The translations under genes and the position numbers were made by a program. The notes under the pieces were generated by a model. It worked only from the letters and a program-made list of their open reading frames with translations. It searched no databases and was not told where the DNA came from. Source: Naegleria lovaniensis (lineage: Eukaryota > Heterolobosea > Eutetramitea > Acrasida > Naegleriidae). From it: 64,000 nucleotides of DNA. The stretch covers positions 186,001 through 250,000 of the forward strand of contig NW_025407846.1 in assembly GCF_003324165.1 (NCBI RefSeq), in the 5' to 3' direction. Below are positions 38,439 to 48,572 of this stretch, in pieces (position 1 is the first letter of the stretch; every line of letters starts with the position of its first letter).

Positions 38439-40883
38439 TTACATTGATTCAATTAAGTTCAATATATTCATTTGGTCAGAATGCATTTCCTCTTGGTTGT
38501 GTTCGTTTTCGTGATCTTGTTGACTCTCTTCAAGTTCTAACTCGTCATCATCTTCATTATCTTGATCATAGCCATCTTCTTCGAATAGATTTGGTCCAGT
38601 TGATGTAATGCTATCAACTTCCAAGTTGAATCTACACAAGTGGTGATCTGTTTGTTTGAGAGTGATAGTAATGGAGTCACTTCCATTCAAGCAGCTTGCA
38701 AGAACGGTAGAAGCTTCTGAAAGTACCTTTTCCTCATCCTGTTGTTTTGAGTGTAAGATAATGCTAAAATTATCTGAAGGTAGATCAAATAAAAAGCTCT
38801 TATAGAATGGTTGATAATCGTTAATCAATTGCTTAACAACTTCTGGCCAAGTTTTGTCATCTTTCACCACGACATCTTTCTCATCACTGGAATTGTTATC
38901 GATATACAAGCGGACTCTAAAACCAATGTCATGGACAACATTTGAAGACTCGTTCATATTCAAAGTTTCAGTCATTTGTGTTAAATTTGTTGTTCCTTGA
39001 CTTTCCAAATTGTCCTTATTGTCATAAAATAGATCATCATAATACCCACTCACTTCATTGTTCAAATGATCTTGCTTTTGTTTCTTATTCTTATGTGGAG
39101 CATTGTTGGTTGGTTGAGGATAGAGTAGATTATAAGTTTCAGAATCAAGGCTATCAAAATAGAGCTCAGTATCACTAAGACATCTTTTTTGTGAAGTGTT
39201 TCCATGATCATCCGATGACGAATTGTAATCCACATTCGAATTGTAATATTCAATTTCCTCAAGGCTTAAAAATTCATCAGTTTCAAAACCACTAGATTCG
39301 ACTTGTTGTGTTAATTCTTGAGAAGGTTGTACCATAGATTCTGAATTATTAGTTGTATTCTTCTTCTTTTTCTTCTTCTTTGTGGTCTGTCCAATTGGTC
39401 CATTATAAAATGCGCTAAAATTCATGTAAGGCATTCCATAAGGAGTTTGATAAGGTGAAATGGGTTGCAATGGAGTATTAAACTTGTAAGCAGCAAGAGG
39501 ATAGGTTGGTAATTTAGAGGTATGAGCTCCATAAAAGAGTGGACTATAAGAAGATGGCAAGGCAGAAATATTTGGAGGAGGAGGAAGTTGAATACTACTG
39601 CTGCTAGTAGCAGAAGGTGTCTTGTGCTGAGTGGAAGGACTATTCGTCGAACCAATCGTTGCACTAGGAGATGTCAAAGAGTTGCTCGTTGTTGTACCTT
39701 GAGAGGTCATTTGGTTGCTCATATTCGTAGTATTCATATGATTCGTAGTAGTAGCAGTTGTAGTAGTAGTAGCAGTAGTAGCAGTTGTTGTAGTAATACC
39801 ATTCGTAGTTGCTGTTGTTGCTATACTTGGTGTAAATAATGAACCTGAAGTGGTTGCTGCTGCAGAGGAATACATGCTTGCATAAAGAGGATGGAAAGAA
39901 TGCATCAATCCTGAAGCATGATGAGGTGTGAACATGGTGCTTGTTGGAGGAGCAGAACTCACTCTCGATGGAGGTGATAACAAGGCATCTCTGTTCACGG
40001 AAGGTGAAAGTAACATGTTGGAATGTGTTGAGGGTGAAATGGTTGTAGAGGATGAAGGAGAGGTCATCATACTACTATTCGTACTCCCATTCGTATACTG
40101 TGAACTCGTTTGACTATTGGTAGTCATCTCTTGAAGATTATTCATCATGGCTGAAAAAGGTGCAAATGTAACTACGGGTGTATTCGAAGTATTCTTCTTA
40201 ATGTAGGCTGACTTTCGTTGTTCATTCAATAAATCATTATTGGATGATGATGATATGGGTGTATGAGTCGAGTGAGAAGAAGGAGAAGAGTGTGTTGTGC
40301 TTGGAGGTGGTGTTACCTTCATCGGTGAAGGAAATGAACCACTCGAAGCACTCTTCGTTAATCCTCCACTACTACTTTGCGGAGTATGATGATGGGTAGT
40401 GGATGATGAAATTGAAGAATTTGGTGATGAACCCAAAGAAGAGGTGGAAGATATCGATTCTGGAGAGGTATAGTTGTTGTTCGTGCTGTTATTGTTGTTC
40501 GTGCCAATGCCATGGGTAGTTGTCGAGGTACCACTATTACTGCTCATACTCGTTGGCAATGATGAGGCTAAAGCATTTGGTTGTTCCTCACTCATATACT
40601 TTTCATGAAGTCGTTCAACAATTTCAGCCTTGTTTCCATGCAATGTACATCCCTTCTTTCGAAGCTCTTCTTTCAACTCAATAAGCTTGAATTTCATGAG
40701 AGCCTTCTTGCCACAACTCCGCCAAACCTTTTTCATCATTTCGCCATTCGCATTGGTAAAGGAGGTCAAATTCGAGGCATGATGAGGAGGAGAGGTTGAA
40801 GGAGTAAAAGTTCTATTCATGGCACTGGGATCATGTTGTTGTTGTTGCAGCTTTTTGAAGGTCGTGTTATGATTATGATTCAT
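38439..40883 (-). CDS. SAP-domain protein with extended Ser/Thr/Asn-rich linker
   Basis: 814 residues. A SAP DNA-binding motif lies at about residues 63-97 (ALMKFKLIELKEELRKKGCT then LHGNKAEIVERLHEKY), with the typical helix-extended-loop-helix pattern. Residues of roughly 100-510 are Ser/Thr/Asn/Pro low complexity, encoded by many trinucleotide-like runs. A poly-Lys block (about nine basic residues, TTKKKKKKKN) may be a nuclear localisation signal. The C-terminal 270 residues include a globular part (VRLYIDNNSSDEKDVVVKDD, then TWPEVVKQLINDYQPFYKSF) and a Glu/Asp-rich end. Likely a chromatin-associated or transcriptional regulator; no closer assignment possible. Confidence 0.75.
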   Translation of the reverse strand: MNHNHNTTFKKLQQQQHDPSAMNRTFTPSTSPPHHASNLTSFTNANGEMMKKVWRSCGKKALMKFKLIELKEELRKKGCTLHGNKAEIVERLHEKYMSEEQPNALASSLPTSMSSNSGTSTTTHGIGTNNNNSTNNNYTSPESISSTSSLGSSPNSSISSSTTHHHTPQSSSGGLTKSASSGSFPSPMKVTPPPSTTHSSPSSHSTHTPISSSSNNDLLNEQRKSAYIKKNTSNTPVVTFAPFSAMMNNLQEMTTNSQTSSQYTNGSTNSSMMTSPSSSTTISPSTHSNMLLSPSVNRDALLSPPSRVSSAPPTSTMFTPHHASGLMHSFHPLYASMYSSAAATTSGSLFTPSIATTATTNGITTTTATTATTTTTATTTNHMNTTNMSNQMTSQGTTTSNSLTSPSATIGSTNSPSTQHKTPSATSSSSIQLPPPPNISALPSSYSPLFYGAHTSKLPTYPLAAYKFNTPLQPISPYQTPYGMPYMNFSAFYNGPIGQTTKKKKKKKNTTNNSESMVQPSQELTQQVESSGFETDEFLSLEEIEYYNSNVDYNSSSDDHGNTSQKRCLSDTELYFDSLDSETYNLLYPQPTNNAPHKNKKQKQDHLNNEVSGYYDDLFYDNKDNLESQGTTNLTQMTETLNMNESSNVVHDIGFRVRLYIDNNSSDEKDVVVKDDKTWPEVVKQLINDYQPFYKSFLFDLPSDNFSIILHSKQQDEEKVLSEASTVLASCLNGSDSITITLKQTDHHLCRFNLEVDSITSTGPNLFEEDGYDQDNEDDDELELEESQQDHENEHNQEEMHSDQMNILNLIESM

Positions 40884-41928
40884 TTTGAATATTAATGATA
40901 TTGATGGAAAGAGTGCGTGATGATGTCTAACTACTACTACTAGTACGTATGCAGACCGGTATCACCAATGGTGTGTTTGCAAGTCAGGTAGGTGAGAGTG
41001 TGCACACTCCAATGGAGAGTGGTCGAGAGGATGATTTGAAATTATTAACGAGTTCTTGGAGATGATTGGTTTCTCTCCAACGTTGGTATTGATAATTTGC
41101 TATAGACGGGATGAGCACTTGTTGTTGTCGGTTCGGTAATATTTGTTGGGAATGGAGTTTGAATTGCCAATCCACCACAACAGCTGTTGATTGTGTGTTT
41201 CGGGTTTGTGTTGTTGAATTTTGAGAAGGAAGGTTTAATAATTTTTTTGAACACACGAGTGATGAAAGCAGACCTTCTTGTGGCAATGAAAGCTTCTATT
41301 AATAAATGAAGCTTCGAACAATAAACGGTCGCTTCAATGTACGAATATGGAAATTGTTGGAAAATTAAAGAAGGATTTGAATCATACTTCTTTTCAAACT
41401 ACAATGAGAATTGAACCAAAGCTTAATTCAAAGTTGCCTCAAACGTAATTCCAATAAAACAGCAAAAACCCTAATGAAGAAGTGACCTTCTTCTAAAAAA
41501 GAGCCTTATTCGACGACTGTATCAAAACTCACGTTGGAATTATAAATCATCTTGACAAGTTTCACTTGCGTTAAATAGAAGTGTCCTTATGTACCATAGG
41601 ACATTCATCAGATAGGTAAGGTTAATCTACAAATTGCGTTCAGAACAGGTCTGTGTGATGCAAAGAATTTGGTATCATCATGAATCGAGTGAAAAGAAGG
41701 TACCAAATACATCAACGTTTTGACAAGAAACAAAAGATGCAAAATTTTGGTTTTGACAAAATTGAATTTTGAGTGGAATGGAGAAAATAAAACGAATGCA
41801 TTCGCACATTGAGAATTTTCAGTTCTTTCATCATCAGTTCATGTACTCATCTTGAAAACGATGACATCTTCTTAGACAAAATATAAAACAATAAAAACCT
41901 ATTCATGTAAAAAGTTGAAGAGAAAAAA
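40884..41928. other. 1-kb divergent region between SAP gene and NOP14
   Basis: Short minus-strand frames (40984-41286) show only Gln/Asn/Thr low complexity and are not accepted. The notable element is a stem-loop at 41582-41603. The rest holds 5' flanks of two divergent genes. Confidence 0.5.
41582..41603. other. Near-perfect stem-loop
   Basis: TGTCCT-T-ATG, loop TAC, CATAGGACA: nine base pairs with one bulged T. It sits about 330 bp upstream of the NOP14 start in a region without a gene. Function unknown; a small RNA hairpin or operator are possibilities. Confidence 0.35.
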
Positions 41929-44640
41929 ATGCCAAAATTCAATCGTAAGCGAACAGGGCCGTTGTCTGCGGAGGAAAAGAAGACAATTGCGAAATCGGCC
42001 ACAAGCATCAATTTGAACAACAATCCCTTTGAAAATATCCAACAACAACGAAAGAAACAAATTTTAGGTACAAGTACATCCCAAGTTCGTCATACCAGCA
42101 AAGCCCGATCCAATGACATCAACATTAGAAAGGATACTCTGTTGAAGGATTTTTGGAAACAACAAAAACCATCCAATCAATTTGTGGATAAGAGACAATT
42201 AGCCTTTGAAAAAACTCTTTCCAAAGTCGATAAAAAGAGAAAAAAATTTCAAATCGGAGAAGATGATGATGAGGGTACGATGAATGAAGGAAAAAAAACC
42301 AAACTTTCTTCGTTTTCATCGTTGGGTGATATTGATGAGGCTATTGATAGAGACTTGTTCAGAGACGACTATCAAGCAGATGATATTGATTCCAAATTTA
42401 GTACTAATGATGAAGTATCTGTATTGAGAAATTTAAAGGGAATTGCAAGAGGTGAAGCTTCTTCAACATTTACTCAAGATGACCAAATGGAAAGAAAATT
42501 ATCGAAACGAGAGAGAATGAATTTGAGAATTAGAGGATTCAAAGAAAAGAAATTAGAGCAAAAGATGGAAAAAGAAGAGAATTTAGAAATGATTCAATTA
42601 TTAGACAGTGATATGGATGATTTAATGAAACATTTAAATGTTACTTCAAATAACAAGACTAAGGAACACTCTGAGACTTCTTCTAATAAGGGAATGTCAA
42701 ATTTAGATTATGATAATTTTATGGAAATGATTAAGAAGGGAGAGGATATTGATTTGAATGAATTATTGTCTAAAAAGAATTTAAAATCTAATTCCTTACC
42801 AATGAAAGAGACCAGTGAAGAAGTGAATCATGACAATTCTGACAGCGATGATGATAAGGTAGAAGAAGAGAATGAAAATGACGAAGAAGATGAAATTGAT
42901 CTAGAAAAGACTGTTGAAGAGGACGATGACGACTCAAACGTGGATGAGTCCTATCTTAAGGATAGTTTTATTGATGATAACAATGATTCAAACATGAATG
43001 AAGAAGGTGAGGATCATGAAAATACTATTGAAGAAGATGAAAAGTCCATTGAGGAAGATGAAGAAGTTGAAAATACCATTGTTGATGAAGAAGATGAAAA
43101 TATCATTGATGAAGAAGAAGACAATGAACAAGATTCTACTCACGAACAAGAATCTTCCTCTCTCGACGATTCTCATCAAACTCTATTAGAAGCATCTGAT
43201 GAAGATTTACAATCTCTCAATGAATTATTCAAAAAGAGTATCTCTCATCCAGATGTATTCTCTCAACTTGTGCAAAACAATTCCAAAGATGAAAATGAGA
43301 AACTCTTCTCTACTCTTGTGACCTTTATGGTGAAACAATTTGGATTTAGTGAATGGCTCAATAACGATTCAACCGTCGTAAATTTCAAACAGAATATTCT
43401 AGACAATACTCTGAATACTCTATTCATGTTAACTACGAAATTACCAAATATTGCTCATGACGTATTTCATACATTTTTATTAGAACTCTTTAACAAGTAT
43501 CAAGACCAGACACTTCCTAATTTAGGAGAATTACTGGTATTGAAAATGATTACTCGAGTGTATCCTCTCAGAGAGAGAATTGATAGTCCACTACTTTCAC
43601 TTACCAATTTATTGATTCATCTCTATTTGGAAAAGTCATCGAAATTTATTGATCCATTATTGCCCATCACCACTCGCACTGTGTTGTTTTTGGTGAGTCT
43701 TGCAATCATTATTGATTGTGAATGTACCTTTTATTCTCCAGATGTTGTGAATACTCTCCAATTGGTGTTCATGAATCATTCCAATAAGGATATTAATAGC
43801 AGTAGTAGTAGTAGTAATAATGGAAAGAAGAAGAAGAGGCTCAACACATCTTTGAATCAATCTCAACAACATGCTTCTAAAAATTTATTTAGATCTCTCT
43901 TTGAAGAAACCTGTCAAAGTGAAATCTTCTCAGATTTGAATGAATCATGGGCTCGACATTTATTATCCATCTATAGCAATCATTTAGCTACAGATTTTAC
44001 AAAATCCATCATTTCCAATGAACATTACAAGACTCTAATTACCAGTAGTGAGGGAATCAAAACAACTCACAGAGATCATATTGAGAATTATAATATCATC
44101 TTTGAGGGTTTTTCGAAATTGATAACATCTTCTCCTCCTCCTCAGCAACAACAACAACAACAACAACCTCTCATTACACCCGTTCCCAATGAAATCAAAA
44201 CTCATCTCAATTACAAAACCAAACGTCCAAAACCCATTGTTGAATTTGAACCATTCTTTGGTCATCATGACTCTTCAAATATTGACTCTGCAAAGAGTAA
44301 ATACACATTCGCAGGAACAGATCCACAACAAACCAAATTAAAAACACTTCGAAAGAAGATTTCAAGAGAGAAGCGAAAGGCCATGTCAGAGTTGAGAAAG
44401 GATAATCAATTCCTAAGATCAGCACGTGAACAAATTGCAAGTGAAGAGGCATTCCAAAGAAAAGAAAAGTACAAGGAAGTATTGGATAGTTTGAGACGTG
44501 AACGATTGGAACAAAATCAAATCGATCGAAAGAATAAGGAAATTGATAAGATGAAAAAGGATATGAGAATTAATAGAAAGAATGTTGGAAGAATGAGTGC
44601 TGCAGTGAATGGAGGAAAGAATGATTCCAAAAAGAAGTAA
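41929..44640 (+). CDS. NOP14: Nucleolar protein 14 (SSU processome)
   Basis: 903 residues, near the usual 810-880. The start is basic (MPKFNRKRTGPLSAEEKK), followed by the family's NPFE and LLKDFWKQQKPSNQFVDKR, matching the Nop14 N-terminal region. A long Glu/Asp-rich segment spans roughly residues 270-420. The middle is alpha-helical (LVTFMVKQFGFSEWL onward). A Pro4-Gln9 run is near residue 740. The C-terminal block KLKTLRKKISREKRKAMSEL then RKDNQFLRSAREQI is the Nop14 signature. Nop14 bridges Emg1 and Noc4 in the 90S pre-ribosome for 40S maturation. Only 74 bp separate its stop from the DDA1 start on the same strand. Confidence 0.92.
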   Translation: MPKFNRKRTGPLSAEEKKTIAKSATSINLNNNPFENIQQQRKKQILGTSTSQVRHTSKARSNDINIRKDTLLKDFWKQQKPSNQFVDKRQLAFEKTLSKVDKKRKKFQIGEDDDEGTMNEGKKTKLSSFSSLGDIDEAIDRDLFRDDYQADDIDSKFSTNDEVSVLRNLKGIARGEASSTFTQDDQMERKLSKRERMNLRIRGFKEKKLEQKMEKEENLEMIQLLDSDMDDLMKHLNVTSNNKTKEHSETSSNKGMSNLDYDNFMEMIKKGEDIDLNELLSKKNLKSNSLPMKETSEEVNHDNSDSDDDKVEEENENDEEDEIDLEKTVEEDDDDSNVDESYLKDSFIDDNNDSNMNEEGEDHENTIEEDEKSIEEDEEVENTIVDEEDENIIDEEEDNEQDSTHEQESSSLDDSHQTLLEASDEDLQSLNELFKKSISHPDVFSQLVQNNSKDENEKLFSTLVTFMVKQFGFSEWLNNDSTVVNFKQNILDNTLNTLFMLTTKLPNIAHDVFHTFLLELFNKYQDQTLPNLGELLVLKMITRVYPLRERIDSPLLSLTNLLIHLYLEKSSKFIDPLLPITTRTVLFLVSLAIIIDCECTFYSPDVVNTLQLVFMNHSNKDINSSSSSSNNGKKKKRLNTSLNQSQQHASKNLFRSLFEETCQSEIFSDLNESWARHLLSIYSNHLATDFTKSIISNEHYKTLITSSEGIKTTHRDHIENYNIIFEGFSKLITSSPPPQQQQQQQQPLITPVPNEIKTHLNYKTKRPKPIVEFEPFFGHHDSSNIDSAKSKYTFAGTDPQQTKLKTLRKKISREKRKAMSELRKDNQFLRSAREQIASEEAFQRKEKYKEVLDSLRRERLEQNQIDRKNKEIDKMKKDMRINRKNVGRMSAAVNGGKNDSKKK

Positions 44641-44714
44641 AATGTTTCAACACAACAGAACCTAATAATTATTTGGTGTTGGGTAATCCTTGTTTGAAAA
44701 AACTTATAAAAAAA

Positions 44715-45128
44715 ATGAAAAGTCAAGAACCATCATCTTCGTCTTCTTCGGAATTGATACCTCTGCATCAACAAAATTCGCCATCATCAACATCTACAAG
44801 TAAACAATCCATACTCGGAGATCTTCCTGTATTTAATGCAAAGAATTTTTCTAAACCGAATCCGAGATCGCATCTCAACCCTCCTAAATTATTATATACT
44901 CATTCAAAACCAAAACAAATCGTTACCACAGATAGGACATCTCTATTGCAACGACATTTTGAAAAGTTACATTTATCAGCTAACACAAATAATACTGGTG
45001 GTGGTCAACCATCGCCCAGTGTTGGCTCGAGTAGTAGCAACAGTGGACTTTCAAAAAGAAATGCAACAGACTCGAGCATGTCAACAACGCCATATGACAG
45101 ACCAACGAAAACTCTTAAATATAATTAA
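44715..45128 (+). CDS. DDA1: DET1- and DDB1-associated protein 1 homologue
   Basis: 137 residues from an ATG after seven A's. The core ILGDLPVFNAKNFSK, then PPKLLYTHSKPKQIVTTDRT and SLLQRHFEKLHL, matches DDA1 ([37 protein letters not shown]). N- and C-terminal flanks are Ser-rich and disordered; the C-terminus ends in a basic patch (DRPTKTLKYN). DDA1 binds the DDB1 propeller and stabilises CRL4 ubiquitin ligase receptors. The extended N-terminal Ser run is specific to this copy. Confidence 0.8.
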   Translation: MKSQEPSSSSSSELIPLHQQNSPSSTSTSKQSILGDLPVFNAKNFSKPNPRSHLNPPKLLYTHSKPKQIVTTDRTSLLQRHFEKLHLSANTNNTGGGQPSPSVGSSSSNSGLSKRNATDSSMSTTPYDRPTKTLKYN

Positions 45129-45318
45129 TCCATCCATGGTTGTTGACAGAAATACATGATTATTGCTGTTAAATGTTGTGGTGGCACACAAATACGTACT
45201 TGTCAATGATGATGAAACGATTGGTGATCTCCTGTTTCGAGCTACTATATTTACTGTTATTCAATCAAAAATCTTGTGTAAATCAAAACTCTCCAAAATT
45301 TATTGTGAAAACTACAAA

Positions 45319-46434
45319 TTACTTCTTTTTCAAAACTTCAGTCATTTCAGGAACAACTTGGAATAAATCTCCAACCACTCCATAATCAGCCACTTGGAAG
45401 ATTGGCGCCTCCTTATCCTTATTGATGGCCACAATGACTTTACTATCTTTCATACCAGCCAAGTGTTGAATAGCACCACTCACACCAACAGCAACGTACA
45501 ACTCTGGTGCCACAACTTTACCAGTTTGACCCACTTGCATATCATTTGGAACATAACCATCATCAACAGCTGCACGAGTAGCACCAACAGCGCAATTACC
45601 CATGGTATCTGCCAAATCATAGAGAAGTTTGAAATTATCACCATTCTTGAGACCACGACCACCAGAAACAATACGTTGAGCTTGTAAGAGATCAGGTCTC
45701 TTTGAAGCACCACTACCACTTCCATCAGCACCACTACTTGAACTCAATAATTTTGGAATTCTTGCATTGTTGGTTGAAGTAGCACTTGAACTAAATTCAA
45801 CTACTTGTGAAGCATCTGTTTTGGAATAATCCTTATCAAAGGATGTTGGACGAATGGTCAAGATCAATGGTTTTGTTTCTTTTGGTTTGAATTGAATTTG
45901 TGCCATCGCATTACCAGCATAGATTGGTTTTATGAATTCATATTCATTTAAAATCTGAACCACATCCACAATGGGTTGTGATTTCAAGGATGCACCCAAT
46001 TTAGGAAGAACATTCTTACCAAACACTGTGTGTGGAGCGAGGATGTGAGAAATTCCATCCGTCTTCTTCTCATTTAAAAATTTCAATAGAGCTTGTTCGT
46101 ATTCTTCAGCAACGGTATACTCTTCGTTGATATGAATCACCTTGTTGAAATATTGAGACAATTCCTTGACAAGTGATGCATTCTTTGTAACAATAAAACC
46201 TAACAATTGGTCAGATTTTAATTGTTTAGCAGCCTTCAGTGCACTGAACACGGAAGGATTAATTTGTTTTTCATCATGTTCAACAAGGAGAAGAGTACTC
46301 TTATCACGGAATTGATTTGAGAATAGTGATAGATTATTTGATGATGATGAGAATAAATTAAAAGAGGAGGTTGTCTTTTTGAAGAGTGGTCCGAGCGTGT
46401 TGTTGCGAAGAGAAGAGATTCTCGAGGAGAGCAT
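45319..46434 (-). CDS. ETFA: Electron transfer flavoprotein subunit alpha
   Basis: 371 residues from the ATG after an A-run (MLSSRISSLRNN); earlier codons in frame lack ATG. The first 45 residues are Ser/Arg/Asn-rich without acids, a mitochondrial presequence. The N-terminal ETF domain starts STLLLVEHDEKQINP. The C-terminal FAD domain has VSGGRGLKNGDNFKLL, VGATRAAVDDGYVPNDMQVG, PELYVAVGVSGAIQHLAGM and INKDKEAPIFQVADYGVVGD, all canonical. It accepts electrons from matrix acyl-CoA dehydrogenases and passes them to ETF:quinone oxidoreductase. Divergent from the membrane-protein gene at 46621. Confidence 0.97.
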   Translation of the reverse strand: MLSSRISSLRNNTLGPLFKKTTSSFNLFSSSSNNLSLFSNQFRDKSTLLLVEHDEKQINPSVFSALKAAKQLKSDQLLGFIVTKNASLVKELSQYFNKVIHINEEYTVAEEYEQALLKFLNEKKTDGISHILAPHTVFGKNVLPKLGASLKSQPIVDVVQILNEYEFIKPIYAGNAMAQIQFKPKETKPLILTIRPTSFDKDYSKTDASQVVEFSSSATSTNNARIPKLLSSSSGADGSGSGASKRPDLLQAQRIVSGGRGLKNGDNFKLLYDLADTMGNCAVGATRAAVDDGYVPNDMQVGQTGKVVAPELYVAVGVSGAIQHLAGMKDSKVIVAINKDKEAPIFQVADYGVVGDLFQVVPEMTEVLKKK

Positions 46435-46603
46435 TTTTTTTTGGTGTAAACTGAATGGCAAGGCTCATACGGTGATGTGAGGATGATGTTGGTGATTTCA
46501 ACAAAACACAAACTAACATAAGATCCATATAATTTCTGCACATACACATCCACCTTCCGACACTTGGTCAAAAATCATGATATATATCATTCATCTCCAA
46601 GAG

Positions 46604-46615
46604 TCGCGCCAAAAA
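46604..46615 (-). promoter_or_regulatory. E2F-like motif between ETFA and the 46621 gene
   Basis: On the minus strand it reads TTTTTGGCGCGA, containing TTTGGCGC, a perfect TTTSSCGC match. It lies 170 bp upstream of ETFA and 6 bp upstream of the divergent gene's ATG. Position so close to an ATG makes chance occurrence plausible. Confidence 0.3.
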
Positions 46616-46620
46616 GAATC

Positions 46621-48396
46621 ATGCACAGTTCAACAACCCAAAGTGTTCGAGCCTCGTATCGTCGATCGTTTGTGGTGTCATCATCACACAACAACAAAAT
46701 GAAAAAAATGTCATTCTCAACAACAACCTCCTATTCTGGTGGTGTTACAGCAACCAATAGTAGCAGTAGCACGTCCACCACCACCACCACCTCCCAACAA
46801 CAACAACCAACTCATAAAAATCACCATTTCAACACATCCGGATTTACCACATCCATTCCTTCTCATCAAAATAACAAAATTCCATCTTCGACATTACCCT
46901 CAACACCTCCTCATCATCTTCGCAATTTCCTTCTTTGCTATCTGTTATTTAATGTATTTTTAAAATACTATTACATTTATCCTCATCATGAATATAATAT
47001 GAATATATTAGTACTACAATGTACTTTTATATTTCAGAAATATTTGAGAAATTATTATCATAATTCCATTGAGGATGTTATACAACAAAACAAAAGTACA
47101 ATGATATTATCTAATGGTCATGGCGGAGGAGGAGGAGGATCCATCATGTCTTCCACGACTAGTACCTTTCAAAAATCAAACAATTCGAGTATTAATAATA
47201 ATACCAACAACACATCATTGTCGAGTAGTAATAGTAGTAATAGTCATAATAATAGTAATAATAATAATCATAATACCAACAATATAACCAACACAACATC
47301 ACTTCCACCTTCTAGTCCTCATCACTCACCACATTCCATAGGAAATTCTTCAACTCTTTCAAATCAATCTCTCATTTACAAATGTATTGCTATTTTACAT
47401 TTTTTAATGACTTTGATTAGCATCTATTATTCGATATTCTACATCTTGTTTCAATATGGAATATTTCATTTCATACTCTATTTTTTACCGAATATCATAT
47501 ATTACACCATTTATTTGAAAATTCATCGGAGTAATTCATCATCCAATGATTCCAAACAAATTAACACAAAAATGAATAGCAAAATGTTTTTATTAATATT
47601 TATTAACATGGTTTTGTTACCATCTATTGAAACTACTTATTATATTTGGATTTATCCATTATTATTTTTACCACCAATATCTGAACATCAAATTACATCC
47701 ACATTACATATTGGAAATATCATCAACACTCAATATATATTATTTTTAATATTACATTGTGTGAACATGTTGGTGTTGCATTGTTGGATCTATTTGGATA
47801 TTCACATACATTACATTTATTCTCATATGAAATTAATTGGATGTTGGAAGAAGGAACATCGATCAAAGGATAAATTATTGAGTAGTGCTAGTAATAGTAG
47901 TGGTAATAGTAGTAATAGTAGTGGTGGTAGTAGTGCTAGTAGTAGTGGTAGTAATAGTGGTAGTAATAGTGGTAATAGTGCTAGTGGTCATCATCCAATG
48001 AATGGAACTAGTACAACGAGTATTGAAACATGGAGAACGGAAAAGTCGTATTCCTGTAATCAATTGGTTCATTTTAATAATTCAATATTTCGATCTCTTG
48101 GAAAGAAATTTAATAGAAATAGACCTGATAACACCTATGATTTGATTTTATATATAGTGTTTTATCCATTCAAATATCTATTTTATAATATTAATATTTA
48201 CAGTTACGTGCTCTTGATCTTATTGGGTCTCTCAACACTAATGCTAATTTCAATCTTTGCTTACTATTCTCTCTTCTCTTATTCAAATCAATACTTGATT
48301 TACTTTGTATTGCTGTTATGGAATTATTACTTGCTTTCAAAGAGTATTGACAAGACAGTACAATGCAATAAACATTTGATCATTAGGAATGATTAA
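46621..48396 (+). CDS. Multi-pass membrane protein of unknown family
   Basis: 591 residues from the first ATG (MHSSTTQSVRAS). The N-terminal 110 residues are Ser/Thr/Asn/His-rich. About seven to nine hydrophobic segments follow, for example NFLLCYLLFNVFLKYYYIY, IYKCIAILHFLMTLISIYYS, KMFLLIFINMVLLPSIE, YILFLILHCVNMLVLHCWIY and SYVLLILLGLSTLMLISIFA. They are separated by two Asn/Ser/Gly low-complexity loops encoded by AAT/AGT/GGT runs (about 47170-47300 and 47880-47990). Topology and family are not recognised; a TLC-like or other lipid-related membrane protein is conceivable but unsupported. Codon use is strongly A/T-ending. Confidence 0.65.
   Translation: MHSSTTQSVRASYRRSFVVSSSHNNKMKKMSFSTTTSYSGGVTATNSSSSTSTTTTTSQQQQPTHKNHHFNTSGFTTSIPSHQNNKIPSSTLPSTPPHHLRNFLLCYLLFNVFLKYYYIYPHHEYNMNILVLQCTFIFQKYLRNYYHNSIEDVIQQNKSTMILSNGHGGGGGGSIMSSTTSTFQKSNNSSINNNTNNTSLSSSNSSNSHNNSNNNNHNTNNITNTTSLPPSSPHHSPHSIGNSSTLSNQSLIYKCIAILHFLMTLISIYYSIFYILFQYGIFHFILYFLPNIIYYTIYLKIHRSNSSSNDSKQINTKMNSKMFLLIFINMVLLPSIETTYYIWIYPLLFLPPISEHQITSTLHIGNIINTQYILFLILHCVNMLVLHCWIYLDIHIHYIYSHMKLIGCWKKEHRSKDKLLSSASNSSGNSSNSSGGSSASSSGSNSGSNSGNSASGHHPMNGTSTTSIETWRTEKSYSCNQLVHFNNSIFRSLGKKFNRNRPDNTYDLILYIVFYPFKYLFYNINIYSYVLLILLGLSTLMLISIFAYYSLFSYSNQYLIYFVLLLWNYYLLSKSIDKTVQCNKHLIIRND
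47880..47990 (+). repeat. (AGT/GGT/AAT)n imperfect trinucleotide repeat
   Basis: About 37 units of AGT mixed with GGT, AAT and GCT. They encode a Ser/Gly/Asn run in a predicted loop of the multi-pass protein. Likely to be length-polymorphic between strains. Confidence 0.8.
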
Positions 48397-48572
48397 ACGA
48401 AACGTATTTCTTTTATGAGAAAGCGAGTAGTGGACTTGGTTGAACATGTTATTATTGAATTCATGTTTTATGAGTGAGCTAGTAGTTGTAGACTTGCTTT
48501 TATATGACTAGATTGAAAAATGTTCATTCATCATTTGATAAAAACTACGCAAAAAAAAACATTGAATCCACC

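Noticed and set aside
40984-41286. A 100-codon minus-strand frame upstream of the SAP gene
   Set aside because: Only low-complexity Gln/Asn/Thr/Ser content, first codons lacking a good start, and no motif; more likely 5' flank.
41660-41700. ATGATGA and CTGA words resembling a box C/D snoRNA
   Set aside because: Terminal stems do not pair and the spacing is too short for a normal C/D RNA.
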